From NCBI GenBank assembly GCA_041493035.1, contig JBGPYB010000033.1, positions 1-33,826 on the forward strand: a DNA stretch of 33,826 bases, in the 5' to 3' direction. Positions 8,692 to 16,850 of the stretch are shown one piece after another. The notes under the pieces were generated by a model. That model saw nothing but the letters and a program-made list of their open reading frames with translations, did no database searches and was not told the DNA's origin. The stretch comes from JBGPYB01 sp041493035. Its GTDB lineage: Bacteria; Acidobacteriota; Vicinamibacteria; Fen-336. The position numbers and the translations under genes are program-made. How positions within the stretch are numbered: the stretch's first letter is position 1; every line of letters starts with the position of its first letter.

Positions 8692-8720
8692 AGAATAGCG
8701 AGGTGAGTCCGCGGGGTCAA
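8692..8720 (-). promoter_or_regulatory. Predicted sigma70-type promoter of nagA
   Basis: On the minus strand TTGACC (8720-8715) and TATTCT (8697-8692) are separated by exactly 17 bases. They match the -35 consensus at 5 of 6 and the -10 at 4 of 6. Transcription would begin near 8685, inside the palindrome at 8673-8688, leaving a leader of about 130 bases before the nagA ATG. Confidence 0.55.
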
Positions 8721-8750
8721 GACCAAACTCGGGAGTCCCCGGTCTTGCCC
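8713..8750. other. Hairpin overlapping the nagA -35 region
   Basis: CAAGACC (8718-8724) pairs with GGTCTTG (8741-8747), and flanking G and C runs extend the stem with one bulge. It lies between the end of the rhamnose operon and nagA on the same strand, so it could end the upstream transcript. No T-run is seen. The remaining bases of the 344-base gap 8557-8900 hold the nagA leader, promoter and two operator-like sites; no gene is seen. Confidence 0.3.
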
Positions 8751-8830
8751 TTGGAAGAGTTCAGGTTCCCCGGCACGAGGCCATGCCCCAGCCCACCCCG
8801 GCGAAGCCTGCGGGCGCTCAAGATCGAACA

Positions 8831-8845
8831 GGTGGTCATGACACC
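8831..8845. promoter_or_regulatory. Second operator-like site related to the nagA palindrome
   Basis: GGTGGTCATGACACC contains the 8-base palindrome GTCATGAC. Read against the reverse complement of the site at 8673-8690, both fit CAGGTGGTnATGAC followed by C-rich bases. It lies 158 bases upstream of the first site, in the gap before the FG-GAP gene end, and could be an auxiliary operator. Confidence 0.35.
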
Positions 8846-8900
8846 CTCCCTGCGGAGGAGGGCCTGCTCATGTTCGGAAAACTGTACGGGGAGCACCCGA

Positions 8901-11033
8901 TCACGGTGTTTGTGGCGCGAATTTTTCCCTCGGGCTGAGAATCAGCGTCTGATACCGATCGGCCACGAGCCCGGCGAAGCGCCATCGTTCCTGACCGAGC
9001 CGAACCTCCACGATCACCGGCCCCGAGTGCTCGCCCAGCCCGAACAGAACGCGCAGATCGTTCTGGGACAGGTAGCCGCCGCCCGAGCGCACCTCCCGGA
9101 CCTGGCGTCGTCCGCCCGCTTCGAGCGTGACCCGCGCGCCGATACAGAAAGGATTCGCCCCTTCCTTTTGCAGACGGAAGCCCGCCCAGTGGTGACCCGT
9201 GTGCTGCCGGTTCTCGAGAAGCGTCGGAACGTCGTCGACGTTGCTGATGACCAGGTCCGGATCGCCGTCGTTGTCCAGGTCCCCGACCGCGAGTCCGCGA
9301 CTCGACTTCCGGACCTGCAACCCCGCGCCAGCGGTCTCGGAGACGTCGCGGAAGCGTCCGGCCTCGTTCACGAAGAACTGGTTCTTCTGACGGTACGTCT
9401 CGTTCAGGTCGGGAGAGTCGTCCACCTGGGCGTAGATGTGCCCGTTGGCGATGAAAAGGTCGAGGGCGCCGTCGAGGTCCGCGTCGAAGAACGCCGTCCC
9501 CCAACCCATGGGCTGGAAGGTCGGCGCGGCCAAACCCGCGGCCTGGGTTGCATCCTCGAACTGTCCGTTGCCGAGATTCCGATAGAGAGTCTTGACGTCG
9601 TGGGCAAACGTCGTGAGGACGAAGTCCATGAAGCCGTCGTTGTCGTAGTCTCCCGCGTCGATGCCCATCCCCGCCTGGGCGCGGGCCTCGGCGTTGAGCG
9701 CCACGCCGGCCAGGAGGCCGACACTCTCGAAGTTTCCGTTCCCGCGGTTCCTGTAGAGGAAGTTGGGGCCGGAGTCGTTGGCGACGAAGAGATCGGGCCA
9801 GCCGTCGTTGTCGTAGTCCGTGGCGACGACGCCGAAACCGTACGACCCCGCCTTGTCGGTGAGACCGCGGGCATCGGTGGCCTCGGCGAACGTCCCGTCC
9901 CCCTTGTTCTCGAAGAAGATGTCCGCCGCCCCCGGCAGCCCCACGGGGCCGACCATCACCTTCGGTCCCCCGCGCCACGTCATCGTCCGCCTGGCCGCCG
10001 CCACCTCGTCCCAGGTCACGGTCGCGTAGCGCGCGACGTAGAGGTCCAGCTTCCCCGTGCCCCGAGTGTCCACGAAGGCGCAGCCGGTGCTCCAGCCCCC
10101 CGCCTGAACGCCGGCGGCGGAAGCCACGTCGGTGAACGTCCCGTCGCCGTTGTTGCGGTAGAGAAGGTTGTTCCCCCAATTGGTCACGTAGAGGTCGATG
10201 AGGCCGTCGCCATTGAAGTCGCCGGCACAGACGCCGTTGCCCCATTCGGCCGCGTCCACTCCGGCGCGCTTCCCCACTTCCTCGAACTTCCAGCCACCGA
10301 GGTTGCGGTAGAGGGCGTTGCGATGGGGAACGCGCCGCCGCTGAGCGTCCAGCTCGAAGGCGTTCACGACGTAGATGTCCAGCAGGCCATCGTTGTCGTA
10401 GTCGAGCAGTGCTATCCCGCTCCCCCCCGATTCGATGATGTGGTCTTTGGTGGCGCCGCCGCAGTAGGTCTTCACCGTCAGGCCGGGGACCTCCTCGAAC
10501 TGCACAGGTGAAGGAGAAGCCGAGATGCTCGAGGGAGGGGCGACGGGCGGCGGACCCATGGCGGAGGCGTGCCCGCCGTAGACGGGTTCCTTGACCTTGG
10601 TCTGGCTATAGCTTCCCTGGAAGTCGAGGCCCGCGCGGCCCGACTGGAGGGCAGGGCCGAGGCGCTCCAGGAGTCTGCGGTAAACGTCGGGAGAGAATCC
10701 TTCCGGCGGAGAGCCGGCGCGTTTCAGCAACTCCAAGGAGCAGGCCGTCAGCTCCCGAGCGAGATCCCGCGGAACCGACGCGTCGGCGCCGAGCGCCTCC
10801 ATCCGCTGCGCCGTTTCCGTCAGCAGCCGCCGGAACTCTCCTGCGTTCTCCGACGACCCCGCATGGGCGGCGTCCTCCAGAAGCCGCAGCGCTTCCTTCT
10901 GCCGTTCGGCACGGAGGCGAGAGCCGGCGTCTTCCTCCGCTGGAGTCGCCGCGGAACTCGGGGCGCGGGCGCCGAGCCCGAGAGTGAGCGATCCGATGAG
11001 AATGGCGGCGGCGGCAGCGCGCAAGGCGATCAA
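8901..11033 (-). CDS. Secreted FG-GAP/VCBS-repeat protein with ASPIC/UnbV C-terminus (CRTAC1 family)
   Basis: About 710 residues from a TTG that overlaps the ABC ATPase stop (TTGA). This start gives a signal peptide (LRAAAAAILIGSLTLGLGA). After a helical region to about residue 190, repeated calcium-binding blocks of the type DxDNDGxxD (LDYDNDGLLDIYV, GDFNGDGLIDLYV, TDYDNDGWPDLFV, GDYDNDGFMDFVL, GDLDNDGDPDLVI) indicate a seven-bladed beta-propeller. The last 75 residues (REVRSGGGYLSQND) match the ASPIC/UnbV module. Such proteins are exported, surface or periplasmic, of mostly unknown ligand; many occur in Acidobacteriota and Planctomycetota. Coupling to a sugar-transport ATPase in a rhamnose operon hints at a role with rhamnose-containing polysaccharide, which is inference. 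Confidence 0.85.
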   Translation of the reverse strand: MIALRAAAAAILIGSLTLGLGARAPSSAATPAEEDAGSRLRAERQKEALRLLEDAAHAGSSENAGEFRRLLTETAQRMEALGADASVPRDLARELTACSLELLKRAGSPPEGFSPDVYRRLLERLGPALQSGRAGLDFQGSYSQTKVKEPVYGGHASAMGPPPVAPPSSISASPSPVQFEEVPGLTVKTYCGGATKDHIIESGGSGIALLDYDNDGLLDIYVVNAFELDAQRRRVPHRNALYRNLGGWKFEEVGKRAGVDAAEWGNGVCAGDFNGDGLIDLYVTNWGNNLLYRNNGDGTFTDVASAAGVQAGGWSTGCAFVDTRGTGKLDLYVARYATVTWDEVAAARRTMTWRGGPKVMVGPVGLPGAADIFFENKGDGTFAEATDARGLTDKAGSYGFGVVATDYDNDGWPDLFVANDSGPNFLYRNRGNGNFESVGLLAGVALNAEARAQAGMGIDAGDYDNDGFMDFVLTTFAHDVKTLYRNLGNGQFEDATQAAGLAAPTFQPMGWGTAFFDADLDGALDLFIANGHIYAQVDDSPDLNETYRQKNQFFVNEAGRFRDVSETAGAGLQVRKSSRGLAVGDLDNDGDPDLVISNVDDVPTLLENRQHTGHHWAGFRLQKEGANPFCIGARVTLEAGGRRQVREVRSGGGYLSQNDLRVLFGLGEHSGPVIVEVRLGQERWRFAGLVADRYQTLILSPREKFAPQTP

Positions 11034-12559
11034 CCTTGCCCCGTGGCGAGCCGAAGGATCGCTTCCTGGCTGGCCTCGTCTCGGGAAAGCACGCCCGCGA
11101 TACGCCCCTCGTGGAGGACTGCAATGCGATCGCTCAATCCCAGGATCTCGGGCATCTCCGACGACACCATGACGACCGCCTTCCCCTCGGCCGCCAGCCG
11201 CACCAACAGCTCGTAGATCTCGGCCTTGGCACCCACGTCGATCCCGCGGGTCGGCTCGTCGAAGAGGAGGACACGCGCCCCGGTGAAGAGCCACTTGGCG
11301 AGAACCACCTTCTGCTGGTTGCCACCGCTCAAGTCGGAGGTGCTCCGCTCGGTGGAGGGCGTCCTAATCCGCATCTCCCGCACGTAGCCCACAGCCACGG
11401 CCCGCTCGGCCTTCCGTCTCACCCATCCGAGAGGCGAAACGGCCGGAAGCCCGGCGAGGGTGACGTTCTCGCGGATCATCATCTGGAGCACCAGGCCTTG
11501 CTCCTTGCGATCCTCCGGAACGAGAGCAATCCCTCGACGGATGGCATCTGCCGGCGACCCGAGCACGATGGGACGACCGTCCAGGAGGATCCGCCCGCCA
11601 TCGATGGGATCGGCCCCGAAGAGCGCTCTCAGGAGCTCCGTGCGGCCGGAGCCCATGAGCCCGGCGATCCCCAGGATCTCTCCCTCGCGAATCTCGAGAT
11701 CGACATCGTGAAGAACCCCGCGACGCCGCAGACCAAGGGCGTGGAGTGCGACGCGGCCGGAGCCGCGAAAAGGTCGCGCCGGAAACTCGTCCTCGAGGGG
11801 GCGCCCGACCATGAGACGAATGAGCTCGGCGATGGTCGTGCCAGCCATGGGGCGTGTCTCCACACGCTGCCCGTCGCGCATCACGGTCACGCGATCGGCG
11901 ATGCGCTGGAGCTCCTCGAGGCGGTGGGAAATGTAGATGATCCCCACGCCGCGAGCTTTGAGGCGCGCAACGACGCCGAAGAGCCTCTCGGTCTCACGAT
12001 CGGTGAGGGCCGCCGTGGGCTCGTCCATCGCGATGACCCTCGCGTTGGCGGCGAGGGCCTTGCCGATCTCCACGAGCTGCCGCTCCCCGACCGAGAGCGA
12101 CCCGACGCGGGCGCTTGCGTCGAAGGGCGCGCCCAACTCGTCCAGGATGCGGCGCGCGCCCTCCCGCATCCGCCCCGATTGGATGAGTTGGAGATCCACC
12201 GGCTCGCGCCCCAGGAACATGTTGTCGGCGACCGACAACTCGGGAACGAGGCTGAATTCCTGGTGGATGGTGCGGATTCCTGCCGCAAGGGCCTCGGCGG
12301 GTGTCGACACCAGGAGAGGCTTGCCGTCCGAACACACCTCACCAGCGTCGCGGCGGATGGCTCCACCCATGATCTTCATGAGTGTCGACTTCCCCGCACC
12401 GTTCTCGCCGACGAGGGCATGGACCTCGCCGGCGTACAGGTCGAAATCGACGTCCTTCAGCGCCTGGACACCGGGGTAGGCCTTCGAGATCCCGCGCAAT
12501 GCGAGGAGCGGCGCCGGGGCGGGAAGGAGTGGGTCGATGGCGAGGAAGGGAGGCTTCAC
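11030..12559 (-). CDS. Sugar ABC transporter ATPase without local permease (RhaT/RbsA type)
   Basis: A 509-residue two-domain ATPase from a GTG 13 bases after the isomerase gene; longer starts would run into that gene. Domain 1: Walker A GENGAGKST (about 51-59), LSVGERQ signature, VIAMDEPTAAL. Domain 2: GLMGSGRTELL, LSGGNQQKVVLAKWL, VLLFDEPTRGID. The first residues before ALRGISKAYPG are Pro/Leu-rich and atypical. It lies in an L-rhamnose operon, where the equivalent ATPase is called RhaT in other bacteria, but no binding protein or permease gene accompanies it. It might energise the importer encoded at 1493-4890 or a distant rhamnose permease. Its stop overlaps the start of the FG-GAP gene. 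Confidence 0.88.
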   Translation of the reverse strand: MKPPFLAIDPLLPAPAPLLALRGISKAYPGVQALKDVDFDLYAGEVHALVGENGAGKSTLMKIMGGAIRRDAGEVCSDGKPLLVSTPAEALAAGIRTIHQEFSLVPELSVADNMFLGREPVDLQLIQSGRMREGARRILDELGAPFDASARVGSLSVGERQLVEIGKALAANARVIAMDEPTAALTDRETERLFGVVARLKARGVGIIYISHRLEELQRIADRVTVMRDGQRVETRPMAGTTIAELIRLMVGRPLEDEFPARPFRGSGRVALHALGLRRRGVLHDVDLEIREGEILGIAGLMGSGRTELLRALFGADPIDGGRILLDGRPIVLGSPADAIRRGIALVPEDRKEQGLVLQMMIRENVTLAGLPAVSPLGWVRRKAERAVAVGYVREMRIRTPSTERSTSDLSGGNQQKVVLAKWLFTGARVLLFDEPTRGIDVGAKAEIYELLVRLAAEGKAVVMVSSEMPEILGLSDRIAVLHEGRIAGVLSRDEASQEAILRLATGQG

Positions 12560-12572
12560 GAGTCTCTGGCGG

Positions 12573-13871
12573 CTAAACGATCCCTGAGCCCCCGCCGGCG
12601 AGCGCGGGGCGCTCCGCGGCCTTCCGCTGACGATAGCCGCTGGCCCGGAAGGCCCCCACGGGATCGATGGCTCCCCCGGAACGCATCCGCGCCATCGCCA
12701 GGATGGGCCCGACGTCGGTCGTGAACGCTTCCTTGAGCGTGGCCAGCGCCATGAGGGCGTCGTTCGCTTTCTGGTAGCGCGCGAGCGCCTCCCGGTCCAC
12801 GAGGTGGGCCTGGACGTACGCACGAACGACTTCGTGGGCGCTCGACATGAGCGACTCGATGGGGTCCGTGACATTGTGGGACTGATCGAGCATGTAGGCC
12901 GGAGCGAAGTCCGGGGCGCCGTGGATCTCGGCGTCCACCAACTCGTTGAAGATGAGAAAGAGCTGAAAGGGCTTGATGGAGCCCGAATCCAGATCGTCGT
13001 CGCCGTACTTGCTGTCGTTGAAATGGAACCCAGCGAGCTTCCCGAACTGAATGAGGCGCGCCACGATCATCTCGATGTTGACGTTCGGGGCGTGGTGCCC
13101 GAGGTCGACGAGGGAGAAGGCCTTGGGGCCGAGCTCTCGAGCGCACCAGTAGCTCGTCCCCCAGTCGCCAATCACCGTGGAGTAGAAGGCCGGCTCGTAG
13201 AGCTTGTGCTCCATGAAGAGACGCCAGCCGTCGGGAACGGCGGCGTAGATCTGCCGGAGGCTGTCGAGATAGCGTTCGAGGGCCTTGCGAAAGTGGACTT
13301 GCCCCGGGAAGTTCCCCCCGTCGCCGATCCAGACCGTGTGGGAGCGGGCCCCGAGCGCTTTCCCGATCTCGATGCACTCCACGTTGTGCGCAATGGCCTG
13401 ACGCCGGACGGCCGTATCGGTGTGAGTCAGGCTCCCGAACTTGTACGAAAGCTCCTGCCCCGGCCGGTCCTGGAAGGTGTTCGAGTTCATCGAGTCGAAG
13501 ACGAGGCCCCGCTCGGCGGCGTGGGCCTTCAGCCGGTTCGGGTCTTCGGGCTTGTCCCAGGGAATGTGGAGCGACACGCCGGGGGTCACCCGGACGAGAG
13601 CCTGGATGGCTTCGCAGTCGTCCAGCTTCTCGTAGATGTCGCGGGGCTCGCCCAGGCCGGGGAAGCGGGCAAAGCGCGTCCCCCCCGTGCCGACGCCCCA
13701 GGAGGGGACCGCCACGCGGAAGCCCTGCGCCCTGGAGACCAGCGCTTCGATGTCCACACCGCGACGGCGGAGCCGGCGGCCGAGCGCGTCGAAGTCCTCG
13801 TGGAGCGCGCCCAACCGGGACTCGTTGTGGCCGGCGACCAGGTCCACGCCAAAGCGAGACGGGGCAGCCAT
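12573..13871 (-). CDS. rhaI: L-rhamnose isomerase (RhaI type)
   Basis: A 432-residue TIM-barrel sugar isomerase; ATG start. It has the PSWGVGTGGTRFARFPG segment (about residues 55-71) typical of the Pseudomonas/Thermotoga type of L-rhamnose isomerase, distinct from E. coli RhaA. Metal-ligand regions are visible: MEHKLYEPAF (Glu), VDLGHHAPN (Asp/His) and GFHFNDSKYGDDDLD (Asp). The enzyme converts L-rhamnose to L-rhamnulose in the cytoplasm. It lies 10 bases downstream of the rhaEW gene, the aldolase of the same pathway, which supports the substrate. No rhamnulokinase gene is present in the window, so that step must be encoded elsewhere. The last 30 residues are Ala/Gly-rich and probably disordered. 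Confidence 0.87.
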   Translation of the reverse strand: MAAPSRFGVDLVAGHNESRLGALHEDFDALGRRLRRRGVDIEALVSRAQGFRVAVPSWGVGTGGTRFARFPGLGEPRDIYEKLDDCEAIQALVRVTPGVSLHIPWDKPEDPNRLKAHAAERGLVFDSMNSNTFQDRPGQELSYKFGSLTHTDTAVRRQAIAHNVECIEIGKALGARSHTVWIGDGGNFPGQVHFRKALERYLDSLRQIYAAVPDGWRLFMEHKLYEPAFYSTVIGDWGTSYWCARELGPKAFSLVDLGHHAPNVNIEMIVARLIQFGKLAGFHFNDSKYGDDDLDSGSIKPFQLFLIFNELVDAEIHGAPDFAPAYMLDQSHNVTDPIESLMSSAHEVVRAYVQAHLVDREALARYQKANDALMALATLKEAFTTDVGPILAMARMRSGGAIDPVGAFRASGYRQRKAAERPALAGGGSGIV

Positions 13872-13881
13872 CCTTCGGCTC

Positions 13882-15990
13882 CTAGCGGGTGAATGCCGTG
13901 AGGTTGCCGGCGTCGACGTTCAGGATGTTTCCCGTGGACTTGAGCGCAAGGTCGGAGGCGAAGAAGTAGACGGCCTCGGCGATGTCCTCGGGAAAGACGC
14001 TGCGCTTCAAGAGGCTGCGGTTTCGGTAGAACTCCTCGACTTCCTCTTCCCGAATCCGGTTTCCGGCGGCCCGCTCCTTTCGCCAGTCGCCCGCCCAGAT
14101 GCGGGAGCCGCGGATGACGGCGTCGGGATTCACGACGTTCACCCGGACGCCGTGCTCGGCCCCTTCGAGGGCAAGGCATCGGGCGAGATGCAGCTCGGCG
14201 CCCTTGGCGGCGCAGTAAGCGGCGGCGCCCGGCGAGGCGACGAGGCCGTTCTTGCTTCCGATGAAGATGATGGAGCCTCCCATCTTCTGGCGCTTCATCA
14301 CGGCGAAAGCATCGCGGGAGACGAGGAAGTAGCCCTTGGCCAGGATGTCCATGTTCCTGTCCCAGAGGTCCCCCGACGTCTCCTCGTAAGAAGACGCCGA
14401 GGCGATACCCGCGTTGGAGACGAGGATGTCGAGCCCGCCGAACTCCACGACCGCGGAGGCGAAGGACGCCGCCACCGACGTCTCGTCGGTCACGTCGGCC
14501 ACGAAGCCTCGGACACGGTCGCGCCCGTGGACCTTCGCGAGCGCCGCCTCCGCCTGCTCGAGGGCGGCCCCGTCGATATCGGTGATGACGACCGATGCTC
14601 CCTCGCTCAGGAGACGCTCGGCCGTCGCCGTGCCGATTCCCCCCGCACCGCCGGTCACGAGGGCGATGCGCCCCTCGAGCTTCTTTGGCTTCGGCAGTCG
14701 CTGGAGCTTCGCGTCCTCGAGAAGCCAGTACTCGATGTCGAAAGCCTCTTGCTCGGAGATCGGGGCGTAGGCGTCGACTCCTTCGGCCCAGCCCATCACG
14801 TTGATGGTGTTGACGTAGTACTCGGCCGAAACGCGGGTGGTGGTCTTGTCCTTCTGGAAAGCCAGGAGCCCGATCCCCGGAATCAGCAAGATCACGGGGT
14901 ACGGGTCGCGCATCGCGGGAGAGCCCTGCCGCTTGCAGCGCAGGTAGTAGGCCGCGTACTCCTCCCGATAGGATTCGACGAGGGGAGCGATCCGGGCCAC
15001 GAGATCGGTGGCGGTGTCCGTTCCGGGTGCCCAGGGGACGAAGAGCGGCTTGATCTTGGTCCGAAGGAAGTGGTCGGGGCAGGTGGTCCCCTTCCCGGCC
15101 AGCTCCTCGCAGCGGGCGCGGCCAACGAAGTCGAGGACCTTGGGCGCGTCGGCGTAGTGCATGACCTTCGGGACGTGGACGCTCAGGAGGCCGCGCAGGC
15201 CCGGAGCGATCCGCGCCACGAGACGCCGTCGCTCCTCTTCGGGAAGCGGCGGTGCCACGGTCGGCCCGAAGGGCTCGGGTCTTCCCTTGGCGGTCAACCA
15301 GTCGGCCGCCTGTTGGATGACCCGCAGCGTTCGCTGGTAGCTCTCCTTCGATGTCGCACCCCACGTGACGAGACCGTGGCTCCCGAGGATGAGCCCTTCC
15401 ATGGCGGGCTTCGCGGAAGCCATGGCTCCGACCTTCAGCCCCAGGTCGAAGCCGGGGCGCTGCCAGGGAATCCAGCCGATGGTGTCGCCGAAGCACTCGC
15501 GCGTCAGCCGCTCGCCGTTCCTCGCCGCGGCTATGGCGATGATGGAATCGGCGTGCATGTGGTCGACGTGGCGGTGCGGGATGAAGCAGTGAGGAGGCGT
15601 GTCGATGCTCGTGGCGCGCGCGTTCAGGTCGAAGGCGCAGTGGGGGAAGTACGCAGCCATCTCGTCCTCGTGGTCGCGCCCCTTGTAGATCGTCTTCAGC
15701 GATTCGAGTTTGGCGATGTAGAGGCTGGCGAAGCCGTCCATCTTCATGGACCCCAGATCCCCGCCCGAACCCTTGACCCACAGGACGTCGACCTCCTCGC
15801 CGGTCAGCGGGTCCTTCACCCGGATCTTCGCCGACGTGTTCCCTCCGCCGAAGTTGGTGACGCGGAGGTCGGAGCCCAGGAGGTTGGAGCGATAGAGGAG
15901 TTGTTCCGCCTCCGAGCGAGGCGCAGCGGCGTCATCCCACTTGTCGGGGAGGACCTCGGCACGAGGGGTGGACCTCTCAGCGGGAGTCAT
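13882..15990 (-). CDS. rhaEW: Bifunctional rhamnulose-1-phosphate aldolase/lactaldehyde dehydrogenase
   Basis: A 702-residue fusion, the normal length for RhaEW. Residues about 1-410 form a class II aldolase domain with metal-site histidines in the HRHVDHMHADSI segment; residues about 425-702 form a short-chain dehydrogenase with the cofactor motif TGGAGGIG and the catalytic YxxxK (YCAAK). The aldolase splits L-rhamnulose 1-phosphate to dihydroxyacetone phosphate and L-lactaldehyde, and the dehydrogenase oxidises lactaldehyde to L-lactate. First intact gene of the operon continuing with rhaI, the ABC ATPase and the FG-GAP protein. Five bases upstream lies the stop codon of a LutC-like remnant, so this gene once followed a lactate-oxidation gene. 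No promoter is evident in front of it. Confidence 0.92.
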   Translation of the reverse strand: MTPAERSTPRAEVLPDKWDDAAAPRSEAEQLLYRSNLLGSDLRVTNFGGGNTSAKIRVKDPLTGEEVDVLWVKGSGGDLGSMKMDGFASLYIAKLESLKTIYKGRDHEDEMAAYFPHCAFDLNARATSIDTPPHCFIPHRHVDHMHADSIIAIAAARNGERLTRECFGDTIGWIPWQRPGFDLGLKVGAMASAKPAMEGLILGSHGLVTWGATSKESYQRTLRVIQQAADWLTAKGRPEPFGPTVAPPLPEEERRRLVARIAPGLRGLLSVHVPKVMHYADAPKVLDFVGRARCEELAGKGTTCPDHFLRTKIKPLFVPWAPGTDTATDLVARIAPLVESYREEYAAYYLRCKRQGSPAMRDPYPVILLIPGIGLLAFQKDKTTTRVSAEYYVNTINVMGWAEGVDAYAPISEQEAFDIEYWLLEDAKLQRLPKPKKLEGRIALVTGGAGGIGTATAERLLSEGASVVITDIDGAALEQAEAALAKVHGRDRVRGFVADVTDETSVAASFASAVVEFGGLDILVSNAGIASASSYEETSGDLWDRNMDILAKGYFLVSRDAFAVMKRQKMGGSIIFIGSKNGLVASPGAAAYCAAKGAELHLARCLALEGAEHGVRVNVVNPDAVIRGSRIWAGDWRKERAAGNRIREEEVEEFYRNRSLLKRSVFPEDIAEAVYFFASDLALKSTGNILNVDAGNLTAFTR

Positions 15991-15995
15991 GGGCC

Positions 15996-16088
15996 CTAAT
16001 CGTAACCGACGACGACGACGTGGAGGACACCGGGACCGTGGACACCGCGGGTGAGGACCAGCTCGATGTCCGCCGTGCGGCTCGGTCC
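15996..16088 (-). pseudogene. Remnant of a LUD-domain (LutC/YkgG-type) lactate utilisation gene, C-terminal 30 codons
   Basis: The minus-strand frame reads GPSRTADIELVLTRGVHGPG, then LHVVVVGYD and TAG. This is the characteristic last beta strand and nucleotide-site motif (GPSxTADIE...GVHGP) of LUD-domain proteins. An in-frame TGA at 16128-16130 (the stop of the PKD gene) precludes a longer gene, and bases upstream do not look like the rest of the domain. L-lactate is the product of RhaEW, and LutABC-type proteins oxidise lactate, so a lut gene upstream of rhaEW makes biochemical sense. The break lies between about 16088 and 16130. Confidence 0.65.
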
Positions 16089-16127
16089 CGCGTCGGCCGA
16101 GGGATCGCCGTCAGCTCCGCGGCGACG

Positions 16128-16769
16128 TCACTGGGCGTGAACGAGGAAGGCCCGGCAGGTTTCGTGCCCCGGCTGTTCGTCGGTCACGCAGAGCTTGGCG
16201 CTGTAACTCCCACGGGCGTACGTGTGGTCGTCGCGGCAGAGCCTCGAGGACGTCTTGACTCCGTCGCCGAAGTCGTAGTTGAACTTCATCCGGTCGCCGT
16301 CGGGATCCACGGAATTGCAAGCGTTGAAGGCCACGAAGAGGGGCGCCGGTCCGGTTGCCGGGTTGGGGTTCGTCCGGAAGCTCGCTACGGGCGCTCGGTT
16401 GGGGGGAGCGGGTGGCGGCGCGGAGGCGGTCACCGTCTGGGTGCAGGTGGCACTCTGCGATCCGTTCGTCGCGTTCACGACGACGGCGAAGCTCCCGGGG
16501 GTCGTGTAGACGTGGAGGGCGTTCGGGTTGTTGCTCGCCGTTCCGTCGCCGTACTGAATGGTCAGGCTCTGGGGTGTCGGCGTCACCTTGATGGCGAAGG
16601 TCACGGTCAATGGAATGACGCCTCCCGCGGGGGATGCACTGCACGTCAGCGAGATGGGTCCACTCGCGACCTTTGAAGGTCCTGTGGAATCGCTGCCGCA
16701 GCCCGCGAGGCCGAGACAGAGACCCAGGGCAATCGGCAGAATTGCACGGCTGTGGCCAGGGGAGCGCAT
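16128..16769 (-). CDS. PKD-domain lipoprotein
   Basis: A 213-residue exported protein. The ATG at 16769 is preceded by AGGAGG four bases away; an ATG 36 bases earlier lacks such a site. The signal peptide ends in lipobox LAGC (Cys about residue 24). Two Ig-like PKD repeats follow: about residues 39-120 (VIPLTVTFAIKV ... YGDGTASNNPNALHVYTTPG) and about 135-210 (PLFVAFNACNSVDPDGD ... YDFGDG ... HTYARGSYSAKLCVTD). PKD domains mediate surface adhesion or carbohydrate contact. It separates the LutC remnant from whatever preceded it and its stop codon is in frame with that remnant. No partner gene is obvious. Confidence 0.82.
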   Translation of the reverse strand: MRSPGHSRAILPIALGLCLGLAGCGSDSTGPSKVASGPISLTCSASPAGGVIPLTVTFAIKVTPTPQSLTIQYGDGTASNNPNALHVYTTPGSFAVVVNATNGSQSATCTQTVTASAPPPAPPNRAPVASFRTNPNPATGPAPLFVAFNACNSVDPDGDRMKFNYDFGDGVKTSSRLCRDDHTYARGSYSAKLCVTDEQPGHETCRAFLVHAQ

Positions 16770-16850
16770 CGACCCTCCTCGCGAGCGACGCCCGTTTCGG
16801 GACATCGAAGAGACCTGAGTGTAGCACCAGGCGGGGCGGCCGGCGACCGA

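Noticed and set aside
8703..10511. 602-codon open frame on the plus strand
   Set aside because: It is antisense to the FG-GAP gene, whose calcium-binding repeats are unmistakable; the plus-strand product has no recognisable fold.
13636..15999. 787-codon open frame on the plus strand
   Set aside because: It runs antisense through rhaI and rhaEW and is low-complexity Arg/Gly/Val sequence.
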